Part shown: positions 45,418 through 56,457 of the stretch, piece after piece
Layout of the letters: each line of letters starts with the position of its first letter
Numbering within the stretch: the first letter of the stretch is position 1
From: Ahaetulla prasina
Taxonomy: Eukaryota > Chordata > Lepidosauria > Squamata > Colubridae
Length of the DNA stretch: 64,000 bases
Direction: 5' to 3'
NCBI RefSeq assembly: GCF_028640845.1
Contig: NC_080543.1
Location: forward strand, 94,105,825 to 94,169,824
Program-made: the position numbers and the translations under genes
The notes under the pieces: model-generated
Database searches by the model: none
What the model saw: only the letters and a program-made list of their open reading frames with translations
What the model was told of the DNA's origin: nothing

Positions 45418-45889
45418 AGGACCGAGTTATTTACGGGACCGCCTGCTGCTTCCGTTTGCCTCCCACTGACCCGTGCGCTCCCACAGAGAGGGACTCCTCA
45501 GGGTGCCGTCGGCCAAGCAATGCCAGCTGGCGACCCCCAGGGGAAGGGCCTTCTCTGTGGGGGCTCCTACCCTCTGGAACGAACTTCCCCCGGGACTTCG
45601 TCAACTTCCCTACCTTCGGACCTTTCGCCGCAAGCTGAAGACGTATCTATTTCGTCGAGCAGGACTGGCATAGGATTTTAGAATTTTATATGTTACTATT
45701 GGGGTTTTAAATTTTAACTGGGTTTTATTGTTTATATGTATTTTAAATTGGCCATATTTGATAGGTTTTTTAATTATTGTTTTAATATATTTATTATTGT
45801 GGTTTTAGTTGGCTGTGAACTGCCCTGAGTCCTTCAGGAGAAGGGCGGTATAAAAATTTGATTAAATAAATAAATAAATCAATAAATTT
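45418..45889 (+). mobile_element. L2 LINE 3' end
   Basis: It begins at GGACCGAGTTATTTACGGGAC and shares the coding tail with 43172-43965, including GGGTGCCGTCGGCCAAGCAATG and CGCAAGCTGAAGACGTATC. Two tandem 3' UTR halves end in CTGCCCTGAGTCC..GAGAAGGGCGGTATAAAAATT and an AAATAAAT tail. The coding tail is open at 45456-45638. TTCATGG occurs on both flanks but is too short to call a target duplication. Confidence 0.92.
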
Positions 45890-46583
45890 TCATGGGACTT
45901 CTTCCAATTTATGGAGCAATCATGAACGTTCCCTCGCTTAAGGTTTTCATGCAAAAGCTAAGCAGCCATTTTCTGACATAAGGGTTTGTCTAGATAATCT
46001 CCAAGGTACATCCTAACCTTTTCAGTCTATAATTCTATTATTTATTAAACGCTTATGCCATTCATTTCATCTGGAGGTGAATCTAGCCTTATAATCAAGA
46101 AACAGAACAAGATGCAACATTAAAACAATAAATATTAGCACTATAATTGATTTTAAAATTAACAAAAGGAAGGGAGCAAGATGCACATGGGGAAGAGATG
46201 GAGGTCTTATCTTAGTCCATTAACCACCTCCAGAATGACACATCCCTATTGGGGCCATAGACCAATTGGCATATCTGGCACCCTTGTAAGGGTAGATGTT
46301 CCAGAGGGCACAAGCCATGGCAGAAAAGCTTTTTCTCCTGGCCCCTCCAGCCAGGCTTCCTTTAACAACATGCCTCTTTAACTAGTGTGGGTGGTGTGAG
46401 CCAATCCCATTGGGGTAAGGTAGCTCCTCAGAATGATGCTCCACTCTATTACATTCCTTTCTCTACTATTTCTAGAGAACCAGCAGAATCATCATCCATT
46501 GGCAACACTAAAGGATGTTGAGAAGCATGCAGACTAAGAACATTCCCACCCCCCTAAAAAAATAATTTACTGAGACCTTCATG
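45890..46583. other. Unannotated stretch
   Basis: Nothing recognised. Confidence 0.45.
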
Positions 46584-46599
46584 AGAACTTTTGCTCAGA
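46584..46599. repeat. Target-site duplication, left, of L1-like element
   Basis: AGAACTTTTGCTCAGA is repeated exactly at 48642-48657. Confidence 0.95.
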
Positions 46600-48641
46600 T
46601 TCAACTGGAAGCGTTGCATTGAGGCGGACGGGGAAAAGCGAACTCCGCTGAATTCTGCGAATTCCCAGGCCGACGAACCACCATTTGAGGGGTCTTCGGA
46701 CTGGAGCTTTCCTGTAAAGTCGGTGAAGAAGGAGAGGTGCCTCGGATGACCAAGAGAAACCAGCAAGTTCCTCGGAGGTCAGAGGGAAGCTCTTCGACCC
46801 AATGGCAGGGGCGATGGCTATGGTAGCCATTGTTAAGCTGGAGCAACCGGACCAAGTTTTTGAGCAGAAGCGGTGATTTGGATGGAATATCAAAGCCGGG
46901 TGAGTGAATACCAACTCACAAGGAAACATTCTAATTTGACATTTGCAAAAAAAAAAAAAAAATTGGTGGTGGAATAGCGGCTAAACTAAAAAGGATTGTA
47001 AACACAGTAAAATAAAAAAAACGGAAGCATCACCCAAAGACCCAAAAGAAATTTGGCTTTTAAAATTGAAGCGGAGACCCCTCAAAAAAAAAAAAGAAAA
47101 AAAAAAGGAAAAAATAAGAGATTCCTTAAATAAAGCTGGAAAATTTGGAGACTTTTAAAACTTGTTACAGGTTACATAAAAGGAAAAAAAACCTGGAGGA
47201 CTTAAAACTATGTGTTGGAATTTCTCTGATTTTCTTCTTCCTCTATGAGTTGGAATTAAGTAAATTGGGACATGGATTTTAAATGGGACTAATTGGAATA
47301 ACTAAGAAGTTAAAGCAAAACAAAATATGGCTCTAAGTAAAGGAAACAAAATGGATACCTTCGCTAATTGTTGATTAGAATTGTGGATTGGAAAGAGACA
47401 CCCTCAGGCAGAAGAGGAAATTACACTGACTAACATTTGTTGTGGAAACTTCCTCTACTGGAGTGATAAGGCTGGTGAGAACTGAAAGAGAGGATTTTGT
47501 CAACAAGCTGTTTGACTTTGATAAAAACAAGAACTACAACCCTGAAAATAAAGAATCACACAGGGAATAATTGAAATGATGAAAAAGATGCATATGACTT
47601 TTAAGCAAGAAATAAAAGAAATAATTACAAGACCTTATGGAAAGCAGGAATTAGAAGAATCAAGAGCTGCACCGGAACTGACAGCAAACAAAGAATCCAT
47701 GAAACAAGAGAGGGCATTGGAAAATGAAGGGAAAAATAGTGATAATGAATTATTAAATGATTATGAAATTTTAAATCAGTCTAAGGGGAGAGGTGAAGGG
47801 ATCTTCAGAGAAGGGGAAAATAAAAAGGGAAATAGCACAAAGAAGTTGAGGACAGTAAATGGAAAAATACTGAAAAAAGAAGGGTAAAAAATAATAAGGA
47901 AGGGAGGAAGAGACAAAAAAGAAAGAAGGGAAAGGAAAAATACAAAGTCAAAGGACTACACAGGGATTAATAGAGAAAAACAAAATATGGGGGAAGGGAA
48001 GAAAAGAAGACTGGATAGAAATACAGGACAAGCAAAGAGAGCAAAGAATTTAAGGAGAAAAAAGAAAAAAAGAGGAGAAAGAGAAAAAAGGGGGAAAGAA
48101 GAGAATTGAAATAAATCATGGATTGAAATATTAATGAGATCTGAAGTATATAAATATAGAGATTCTTTGAAATTATGAAAGTGCTTGAAGGTTATTATGT
48201 TTTTATTAATAACAATCCAGAAATAGAGTTTGCTTGTCTTTTATTTTCTTTTTAGGATTATGGTTAACAATTTAAAAATTGTCATGGAAATGTAAAGATA
48301 TGATTGATGTTGATGTTATGTAGAAGATAGAAAAGAATGAATTTAGTAAATGGGAATATAATGGTTTAACATAAACGGAAATAGAAAAAAAGGGGGAAAA
48401 GAGGGATAAATTTGATTAAAGATTAAAATTGGGAGTGGAGGGTAAGATTAGATTTTTAATAGAAATGCAAATAGGGAAACAAAAATGAGGGAAAATATAA
48501 AGTGATGAAAGCATGCAAGAAGTGTTGGAAAAGACCTAATTGGACCTGAACATGTACCTGGCTAATATTTTGTTCAGAAAAGATATATTGTATGTTGTTG
48601 TTTGTGTGTAAAAAATAAAAAAAACTTTTTTTTTTTAAAAA
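46600..48641 (+). mobile_element. L1-like element lacking visible ORF2
   Basis: A 2.04-kb unit bounded by a perfect 16-bp duplication. It opens with a GC-rich 5' part (46600-46900), then A-rich DNA with a 103-codon Lys/Glu-rich frame (47576-47887), a long purine-rich stretch (47890-48110), an AT-rich 3' UTR and an AATAAAA-containing A-rich tail at 48610-48641. The layout and tail fit target-primed reverse transcription by L1 machinery. No endonuclease or RT motif is visible in any frame, so it is an internally deleted or inherently non-autonomous L1 relative. Its 5' end differs from that of the L1 at 16074. Confidence 0.75.
47576..47887 (+). pseudogene. ORF1-like remnant in L1-like element
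   Basis: It begins MMKKMHMTFKQEIKEI and continues as a charged, probably coiled-coil frame rich in Glu, Lys and Asn. Composition and position suit an L1 ORF1 N-terminus, but the RNA-binding core seen in the L1 at 14.8 kb is absent. Upstream codons from about 47327 (ATGGCTCTAAGTAAAGG) could be the original start, with several stops between. Confidence 0.45.
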
Positions 48642-48657
48642 AGAACTTTTGCTCAGA
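48642..48657. repeat. Target-site duplication, right, of L1-like element
   Basis: Exact copy of 46584-46599. Confidence 0.95.
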
Positions 48658-49364
48658 AGAGCATCTCCCAAGCTGAACTAAGCCTGGATAAAGTTTCTCT
48701 TTTGCTTCTTACTTGACCATCCATGAACAAATTATCTATACTTTGTTCCACTTATCAGTAGCATAAAAACATTTTAAAATATTGCTTTTTTGATTCAAAT
48801 GCACAGAAAAAGTGACAGGAAAAGTTCATGGCTCAACTTCGTAATTTACAGAGAAAGGCAATGAAAGCTTATTCACCATAGCAAATTAATCAAGTGAATT
48901 TAGTCCTGATTACTTTTTTATATGAAAAGGAATATTTAAAAAGGAATATGTGTATAGGATCTCAGCTAGTGCCCAAGAATACTATAGGGCCAACAAAACT
49001 TTGTTGCACTAGCAGCTTCACTATTGGCCCTATTTCAAAATATTCAACTCTTTTTTTCCTTAAATGATCTACTGTGTAGAACTTATGTTAGAGTGATGTA
49101 AGACTGCAGTGCATTTATGTTGTAAAAACTGCTACAGAGAAGTAGGATTATTATCACCCAATTCATTATTCCCTTTTGCTTGTTAAATGAGACGTGGTGC
49201 AAAATTCTATATATAACATTTCTGGAATGCCTAATCTTGAGAGAGACTGCAGTTCATTAAAGGAAATCAAAATTATTCTCTCCCCACAAATGTCACTTTC
49301 AAATAAAAACTAAAAATATGTGCCATGTACCAGAAGCCTATTTTACTAGCTCAAGGTTCTATAT
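48658..49364. other. AT-rich unannotated stretch
   Basis: Nothing recognised. Confidence 0.5.
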
Positions 49365-49631
49365 CAAAGGTGAAATCCAGCAGATTCTGACAGGTTCTGG
49401 AGAACCGATAGTGGAAATTTTCAGTAGTTCAGAGAACCAGTAGCGAAAATTTTGAATAGTTTGGAAAACTGGCAAATACCACCTCTGGCTGGCCTCAGAG
49501 TGGGGTGGGAATAGAGATTTTGTAGTATCCTTCACCTGCCAAGCCCACCAAGCCACACCCACCAAGCCACACCATGCCCACCAAGCCACGCCCACAGAAC
49601 TGGCAGTAAAAAGAATTGGATTTCACCATTG
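49365..49631. mobile_element. hAT-type MITE
   Basis: CAAAGGTGAAATCCAG at the left and AATTGGATTTCACCATTG at the right are inverted. Flanks TTCTATAT and GTCTATAT match at seven of eight positions. The interior has CCAAGCCACACCCACC-type direct repeats (49536-49590), the complement of those in 3528-3803. Non-coding. Confidence 0.88.
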
Positions 49632-49639
49632 GTCTATAT

Positions 49640-50529
49640 CTACAGTATATCTCTAAAAAGAAGAGAGACATTTGAAGTTAGAGATAACTGCAAACTATAG
49701 GTTATACCCTAAACATAAATGAAAAAAAAAACATTGCTCTCTGTATTTTAGAAGAAATTCTCCAAAGCATTTGTGTGACAACTCTGCCTAATTTACATCA
49801 TTGACTTGTACCCTGAAGTACATTACTATCCATAAAAATGTTAGGTCTTGCTCACGGCTAACAAACAGCTCCTCGCCTGAGGTAAAAAGAACAGTTCATA
49901 TGGAGCCAACATAGTGAAAGTCATCCTTGGGGAATCAAAAATGTATCTGCCAAATACCCCACATCTAGAAGAACAACTCCCTGAAAAGCTTTATTTACCT
50001 AGTCTACTTAATATTTCTTAAGTTTCCCAATTCTATGTTATTTCAGTTAAATCATGTTATGCAAGAGGATCATTAGTATTTTCACAGGAGATATAGCTTA
50101 CAGAACATCCACCACTCCTAATGACATTTCTAGAAAAAAGGTCCTTCCTCACTGTTAAATTGAAGTGCTTCTTATCCCATCCTTGAAACATCTGAAAACT
50201 CTTCCAACAGTCCACTTGCTGTTCTACTGTCAATCATTAACCTGCCTCAGCAGTCTCTAGTTCAAGTGATTACATTTCCACCAAGGTAATGGATGACCAA
50301 GCCTATTAGAGAAGGATTTAGAAATAAACTTGAAGCTGAATTTAGGGGGTGGGGGAAGGAGGGAGAATATTGCTTTATTATTAGTTAAGAATGAATTAAG
50401 TCTTTCTCAAGGCTGAAGATGAGACAAAAGCATCATATGTATATCGTGAAAAATGTATTGCTAGGAAAAATTGTACAGAAATTAAGGTGCATGTGGGAGA
50501 AGTCTCTGATCATTCAAAGGATTTTAAAC
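49640..50529. other. AT-rich unannotated stretch
   Basis: Nothing recognised. Confidence 0.5.
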
Positions 50530-50541
50530 AGAGATAAGCAT

Positions 50542-51042
50542 GTTGTTGTTGTTAGTTGTGTCTGACCCATCGCGACCCCATGGACAATGTTCTACCATCC
50601 TCTGGAGTCCATTTAAGCTCACGCCGATTGCTTTAGTAACTCCAGCCAGCCACCTCATTCTCTGTCATCCCGTTCTTCTTTTGCCCTCAATCTTTCCCAG
50701 AATTAGGCTCTTCTCCAGTGAGTCCGTCCTTCTCATTAGGTGGCCAAAGTATTTCAGTTTCATCTTCAGGATTTGGCCTTCTAAAGAGCAGTCAGGGTTG
50801 ATCTCCTCTAGGACTGACTTGTTTGTTCACCTTGCAGTCCAAGGGACTTGCAGGAGTCTTCTCCAGCACCAGAACTCAAAGGCCTCAATTCTTTGGTGCT
50901 CAGCCTTTCTTATGGTCCAATTTTCACAGCCATATATTGCAACTGGGAAAACCATAGCCTTGACTATACGCACTTTTCTTGGCAGTGTGATGACTCTGCT
51001 TTATAGTTCGCTGTCTAGATTTGCCATAGCTATGGCAAATCT
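50542..51042 (-). mobile_element. BovB (RTE) LINE 3' end with snap-back 5' end
   Basis: The minus strand ends in CCATGGGGTCGCGATGGGTC, GTCAGACACAACTAACAAC and CAACAACAAC, the BovB 3' signature. AGAGATAAGCAT at 50530-50541 and 51043-51054 is a 12-bp target duplication. The 5' edge is a perfect 30-bp palindrome (51015-51044): the last 15 bases repeat the preceding 15 as complement. RTE elements of this type mobilise Sauria SINEs, two of which are in this window. Confidence 0.93.
50580..51008 (-). pseudogene. BovB RT-protein C-terminal region
   Basis: The minus-strand frame reads VRIVKAMVFPVAIYGCENW, then KAEHQRIEAFEFWCWRRLL, LKYFGHLMRRTDSLEKSL and GKIEGKRRTG with in-frame stops. These are the conserved BovB blocks (YGCE.W, FE.WCWRR.L, FGH.MRR). 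The catalytic RT core is missing. Confidence 0.9.
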
Positions 51043-51054
51043 AGAGATAAGCAT

Positions 51055-52689
51055 TCTATTATCCAAAGAAAATGTTTGAACTTCACCGCATTACAATCCT
51101 GACATATACAATTTAATGCTGCTGCTACTTTTCTCATCAGTGTATTTTCTATTGTCTGAAATAATTTTCAACATTGTCATACTGCGCATGCCTCTTAACG
51201 CTAGAAAATGCATTCATCTTAAAATCTGAATTTATCTTAAAATTCGAGGTCTTTTCCTTCTAGGCAAGACAGAACATCTGCCACATATACCCTTTTACAT
51301 TTTAAACCTAACAAAAATACTGACTTAGCCTTCCCAGGTAAATGGTTTTTAAACATAGCTGTATGAAAACATTAAAGTTATAAAAAATATCTCTGAGCTG
51401 GAAGTTGATATATCTCCAATCTATATTTCTGCATTCATGCATGGCATCTAATATGTTGGCATGCCTTTGCACGCCTCAGTGTATTTTTATATGCACCTAT
51501 AGTTTTGTATGTGGGAATAATATAAAATATTCCAGAAAATAATGTGAGAGATCCTATTTTAGTCAAATACTATAGCTTAGAGCCTGAAAGTTAAGCATTC
51601 TTTATTTTTAAACATCCAGTTAGTACATTTATATAACTTATAACTGTTCTGTTTCTATACAGCATTCTGACAGTAGATTTTCACCAGATGAAAATATTTA
51701 TCCTCACCCCTTTTACTATTCAATGTACCCATTCAGCTACTAATATTCAAGCATATACAGGAAATCAAGTGCAGAAAAAAGAATATATATGTAGACCTAT
51801 GGACTAAGTAAATGCATGTGTATCCAGATTAATAATTTATCATTTCACACTGAACATGAAAGGTGAGGGTAATTTTAAAAAGCTACACAGACAATAGTTT
51901 ATATCTTCCCCTATTAGCATTAGCTCAATACACCGCAGGACTCTTTTATAATTTAAATTGCTCGTCTTAGAATTGTCATAATTGCTAGGTAAAGTTCTGA
52001 AAAAATACAATGTTAGGATGATTTAGTAGAGGTGTATCTATTTCAATTAGGACTTTAGTAGTCACAATACAATAAAGATGAAAAACAAGTTGGGAAAAAA
52101 ATTGTATAAACTGCATCACAAAAAATTTGCTGTCCAGCAAATGTGAATATCCAGTGCTCCCATTGGGAATTTTATATTGGGAAGTTATGAATGGAGAATT
52201 GGGGTGCTGAATATAGATAAAAATTGCTACATCCTTTTCAATTCATTTTCCCTCCTCTACTTTGCGCCCAAAGCAAATAGTCCTAAACATTCCTCAGACA
52301 GGACAACTGCTTGGAAGTTTTCCTAGGCATCAGAATTTCTAAGAATCTCCAACTATATCACTAATTCCATATGATTTCCTTATTTATCAATTAGAAGAGT
52401 GATCTGAGATCCATCATTGTGAAACTTCAAGCCTTTTCATCTCAGTAGTATATGTAATTCTATCACATCCTGGAATTTTAAAAAAAGTGCCATACAAAGA
52501 GATTTTAAAAGACTTTTTAAACACAAGGATATTTTTCTTCCAGATAAGGCCTACATATTTTTCCTCCTATTAAAATAAATTCAAACTCTTGATTTGGGCT
52601 AGTTCTATGTATACCTTAAATATAACAATTTTGGGTCCAAATCCAAAAGTAATTTTGCAACCTTCTGTGCACAAATTCCAATCGTGCTT
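51055..52689. other. AT-rich unannotated stretch
   Basis: Nothing recognised. Confidence 0.5.
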
Positions 52690-52700
52690 TTTATAATTTT

Positions 52701-53432
52701 GTGAACAACAAACTTAAAGACTCGAGATCCATCCCACCACTAAAAGAATCTAACGGCAAAGAATATAATGATGAAACAGTTAAAGCAAAGCTCTTTAATT
52801 CATTCTTTGGCTCAGTCTTTGTTAACATTAATGGCTCATACCCGGCATTCCCCAATCGTACCAATAATGAATATAACGATCTAACACATATAGACTTCAC
52901 AGAAGATAATGTTGAAAAAGTCTTCACAAACTGAAACCATCCGTATCTATTGGACCTGATGGACTATGTGCATACTTCTTAAAAAAACTTTCCACTAATA
53001 TAGCAGAAACCCTAAGCATAATCTTTGGAAAAGCTTTCACGACCAGTTCCCTTCCCAAACTTTGGTCACTAGCCACGGTCATCCCTGTCTTCAAAAAAGG
53101 AGACCCCAGCCTAGTTGAAAATTACAGACCAATCTCTCTATGCTGTGTCACCTGCAAAGTAATGGAATCTATCATCAACCAATCCATTATCCTCCACCTA
53201 GAAACAAACAACCTATTCTCTAATAAACAATTTGGTTTCAGAAAAAAATTATTATGTAACTTACAACTTCTTCACTGCAAAAACATATGGACTACAAATC
53301 TTGATCAGGGCAAAGCAATAGATGCAATCTACATAGATTTCTGTAAAGCTTTTGACTCAGTAGTACATGATAAACTTCTCCTAAAACTAAAATCCTACGG
53401 CATTTCAGGACCCCTCCACAGTAGGATAACAG
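52701..53432 (+). pseudogene. LINE reverse transcriptase, N-terminal half
   Basis: Fingers and palm blocks are visible in order: SIPPLKESNGK, GPDGLCAYFLKK, PVFKKGDPSLVENYRPISL, SNKQFGFRK, and AIYIDFCKAFDSVVHDKL with the first catalytic Asp (about 53331-53350). A one-base shift near 52930 changes frame. The reading frame stops at the hAT insertion inside the block that follows block A. Confidence 0.9.
53425..53432. repeat. Target-site duplication, left, of nested hAT
   Basis: GATAACAG, repeated exactly at 54467-54474. Confidence 0.95.
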
Positions 53433-53585
53433 CAGGGGTGAAATCTAAAAATTTTCCCTACCGGTTCTGTGGGCATGGCTTAATTGGTGGGTGTGGCTTG
53501 GTGGTCAGATAGATGGGTAGGCGTGGCCAATAACAATAAATAATAAAAATAATAAACAAAGTATAAAAAACAATAAGAGGTACCA

Positions 53586-53790
53586 AAAACCAACTTTCAC
53601 ACTTTACACACACACACAACACAACACAACACAACACAACTGACTCACACACAATGTAAAAGCAGCTGCCCTTCACACTTCACACAGCCACAAAAAGCTC
53701 AAAAACCAACTTTCACACTTTAAACACACACAACACAACACAAGTGACACACACAAACACACACACAAAATGCCACATTCAGCTTTGTGA
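53586..53790. repeat. Internal CA-rich duplication in hAT element
   Basis: AAACCAACTTTCACACTTTA occurs at 53587 and again at 53702, each followed by ACACACAACACAAC tracts. The unit is about 115 bp. Confidence 0.8.
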
Positions 53791-53900
53791 GATTTTGTGT
53801 GTTTGTGTAGTTAGAGTGAAACACTACAGAAACACACCAAATCTCAGAAAGCTGCACAAATATTTTATTTTATTATTTTATTTTATTTATATTTTTAAAT

Positions 53901-53990
53901 CAGAGGTCTCCAACCTTAGTAACTAAGGTTTGTGGACTTCAATTCCCAGAGTTCCTCAGCCAGAAAAGCCAGCCAGCATTAGTTGCTCAC
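53901..53990. mobile_element. Partial foldback-MITE sequence inside hAT
   Basis: CAGAGGTCTCCAACCTTAGTAAC and CTTCAATTCCCAGAGTTCCTCAGCCAG match one arm of 57558-57692. The second arm and target duplication are missing, so it is an internal relic rather than a complete insertion. Confidence 0.7.
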
Positions 53991-54466
53991 TGAGGAAATA
54001 GATTAGCTAAGCAATCGATTCTGTCTGGCTGAAAGTGAAACTGGGGCTTTCGGGCTAGGAAAAAAGCCATGCGTTCGATCAGTAATCAGGTAAGTGCCTT
54101 AGAATCTCTTAAAAGAAAGTTTTCTACATGTTTTCTACAGAAAACATGTTTTTTAAGTTTCTTCTGATGAGGAACTCAGGTGAGATCACCAGAGGAGCCT
54201 TTAAATTTTTTTAAAAAAGTTTAAAGGCTCTGCCAATCTCAGCCGAGGGGCGGGATCCTCAAAGGCTTTTTTTTACTTTCAAAGGCAAGTTTCAGCTGAA
54301 GAAAAGCCTGTTTTTAAAACTAAAAAAAAAACCCTCTGCTGATGGTGCGGCTCAGCAGAGGCAGGGGGGCGGGGCCAGGGATTTTTGCTACTGGTCCTCC
54401 GAACCAGCAGCCGCCATCACTACCGGATCATGCAAACCGGTCTGAACCGGGAGCATTTCACCCCTG

Positions 54467-54474
54467 GATAACAG
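54467..54474. repeat. Target-site duplication, right, of nested hAT
   Basis: Exact copy of 53425-53432. Confidence 0.95.
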
Positions 54475-55259
54475 CTTTCCTGTCAAACAGACAACAAGTG
54501 GTCAAAATTGGCAATGCTCTATCAAATCCTGTTCCTGTCAAAAGTGGCATTCCCCAAGGCAGCGTTCTTGGACCAACACTCTTCATATTATACATTAATG
54601 ATCTCTGTGACCATATTACAAGTGATTGTGTTCTTTTTGCTGATGACTTCAAACTATTTAACACCACCAACAATACAACTACCCTTGACTTTGTATCTGA
54701 ATGGTCTAAAACTTGGCAACTCCAAATCTCAACCAGCAAATGCTCTGTCTTACATATTGGAAAAAAGAACCTAAACACTAAGTACAAGCTTGATGGACAT
54801 TACCTTACAGATGACCCCCACCCTATTAAAGACCTTGGAATTTTCATATCAAATGATCTAAGTGCCAAAGCCCACTGCAACTAATCGCAGAAAAAGCTTT
54901 AAGCGAAAAATGAACCTAATCTTGCATAGCTTTTTCTCCAGAAACAGTACACTACTAACCAGAGCATATAAAACATTTGCTAGACCAATTCTTGAATTCA
55001 GCTCGACTGTCTGGAACCCATACCACATTTCTGACATCAATACAATTGAACGTGTCCAGAAATATTTTACAAGAAGAGTTCTCCACTCCTCTGAATACAA
55101 CAAAATACCTTATGCCACCAGACTTGAAATCCTGGGTTTAGAAAATTTAGAACTACACCGTCTTTGGCATGACTTGAGCTTAACTCATAGAATCATCTAT
55201 TACAATGTCCTTCCTGTCAAAGACTACTTTAGCTTCAATACACAATACACGAGCACACA
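54475..55259 (+). pseudogene. LINE reverse transcriptase, C-terminal half
   Basis: After the insertion the same RT resumes: FLSNRQQVVKIGN, SGIPQGSVLGPTLFILYINDL (block B), CVLFADDFKLF with FADD at 54636-54647 (block C), then DLGIFISNDLS. A frameshift near 54870 leads to LLTRAYKTFARPILEFSS, ERVQKYFTRRVL and ATRLEILGLENLEL. Catalytic Asp residues are retained, so inactivation is due to truncation, insertion and frameshifts. Confidence 0.92.
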
Positions 55260-55575
55260 ATAGATTTAAGCTTAATGTTAACCGCTCCAATCTTGATTGC
55301 AGAAACAGAGTTGTTAATGCTTGGAATACACTACCTGACTCTGTGGTCTCTTCCCAAAATCCCAAAGCTTCAACCAAAAACTGTCTACTATTGACCTCAC
55401 CCCATTTCTAAGAGGTCTGTAAGGGGCGTGCATAAGAGCACAAGCGTGCCTACCGTTCCTGTCCTATTGTTTCCTTTCGTTATATCCAATTAATAGTTAT
55501 TACATACTCATACTTATATATATGCTTATATATTGTATAGTTATTACATGCTTATGCTTATATATACTGTGTGAC

Positions 55576-55577
<2 letters not shown>

Positions 55578-55637
<60 letters not shown>
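55578..55637. repeat. (AAAT)n microsatellite, LINE tail
   Basis: About 15 units following the LINE 3' UTR. Confidence 0.95.
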
Positions 55638-55641
<4 letters not shown>

Positions 55642-55975
55642 TAATACTGAAAATGTTGTCAATTTAAATTACTAATGTATTTTTTCAGGCATAACTCCTA
55701 ACGGTAAGTAATCCAAAAACAGTAGTTCTTAGAAAAAATTAGTATCTTAAATGATCTTTTGGACAGGTTATTGAGCTTGGCTATAAATCCTGCCTTGTGG
55801 ATGTAGTCCTTGGGACAACCAAAATCCTTATAGAGAACTTTCTTGGCCCTTCTTTAATAGCCTGGCCCACAGGTTATTTCCCTTTGTAATTAAAATATTT
55901 AATTAAGCTAGAATTAAGGGACTAGTTTCAAGCATATTTCCAAAAATTCGTCTGAACCCAGCATATACTCTAGAC
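55638..55975. other. Unannotated stretch
   Basis: Nothing recognised. Confidence 0.5.
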
Positions 55976-56091
55976 CAGAGTTTCTCAACCTTGGCCAACC
56001 ATTCTCACTTCAACTCCCAGAATTCCCCAGCCAGCTATATAGGAAATTTAAGTCCACACCTCTTAAAGTGGTCAAAGTTGAGAAATACTAG
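55976..56091. mobile_element. Foldback hAT-type MITE, diverged
   Basis: CAGAGTTTCTCAACCTTGG pairs with GTCAAAGTTGAGAAATACTAG. TCTAGAC lies on both sides (55969-55975, 56092-56098). Central CAACTCCCAGAATTCCCCAG is shared with the other foldback copies. It is older than those. Confidence 0.83.
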
Positions 56092-56098
56092 TCTAGAC

Positions 56099-56449
56099 AT
56101 TCTTAGAAAATAAAGCTAAGGTGGTTTTCTCTTTTTGAACTTCTCCCAACTACCTAGCCCTAGAGAAAGTAAGTTCAAAGCATGCTGGGAATTTAAAGGG
56201 GATGCTGGCAATCAACTTCACTTCTGCCTTTGGATGATGATGATGCTTTGTGACTGACCAACCCCACTATGGCAGCCATTTTGTGGGTCTCTCCGGATAC
56301 TCAAATATGCCATCAAAAAAGATTAGAAATTCCTTCTATAAGTTGTTGTCTGCCATGCTCCTTAATGAAAGTAACTCAGAATTCATTACTCATGTCCACC
56401 ACATCCCAATTTATCCATGGTAAATCATTAAAAAGCTTATTATTAGTTT
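56099..56449. other. Unannotated stretch
   Basis: Nothing recognised. Confidence 0.45.
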
Positions 56450-56457
56450 ATCTAGCT

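Larger units (their letters stand above)
53433..54466. mobile_element. Nested hAT-type non-autonomous element, 1,034 bp
   Basis: Perfect 12-bp termini CAGGGGTGAAAT and ATTTCACCCCTG with a perfect 8-bp duplication. The interior has the CCGGTTCTGTGGGCATGGC block of the 49365 family, a duplicated CCAACTTTCACACTTTA segment with CA-rich DNA (53586-53790), a CAGAGGTCTCCAACCTTAG piece of the foldback family (53901-53990), and the complement-type CCGAACCAGCAGCCGCC near the right end. No transposase frame. Confidence 0.95.
52690..55637 (+). mobile_element. Longest (AAAT)n-tailed LINE, split by a hAT element
   Basis: Without the nested 1,034-bp insert this is about 1.9 kb. It starts just upstream of the RT domain (FVNNKLKDSRSIPPL), so the endonuclease and any ORF1 are lost by 5' truncation. 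It continues through the RT, the C-terminal region, a 3' UTR with GGGGCGTGCATAAGAGCAC and a long (AAAT)n tail. Motifs YRPISL, FGFR, SGIPQGSVLGP and FADD place it in the Jockey superfamily (CR1/L2/Rex1-like). The exact clade is not certain. Confidence 0.92.

Noticed and set aside
46554..46929. Minus-strand frames with up to 116 codons
   Set aside because: Antisense of the GC-rich head of the L1-like element, with no recognised motif.
50540..51079. 179-codon plus-strand open frame, the longest in that region
   Set aside because: It is the antisense of BovB; the BovB protein motifs and 3' tail read on the minus strand.
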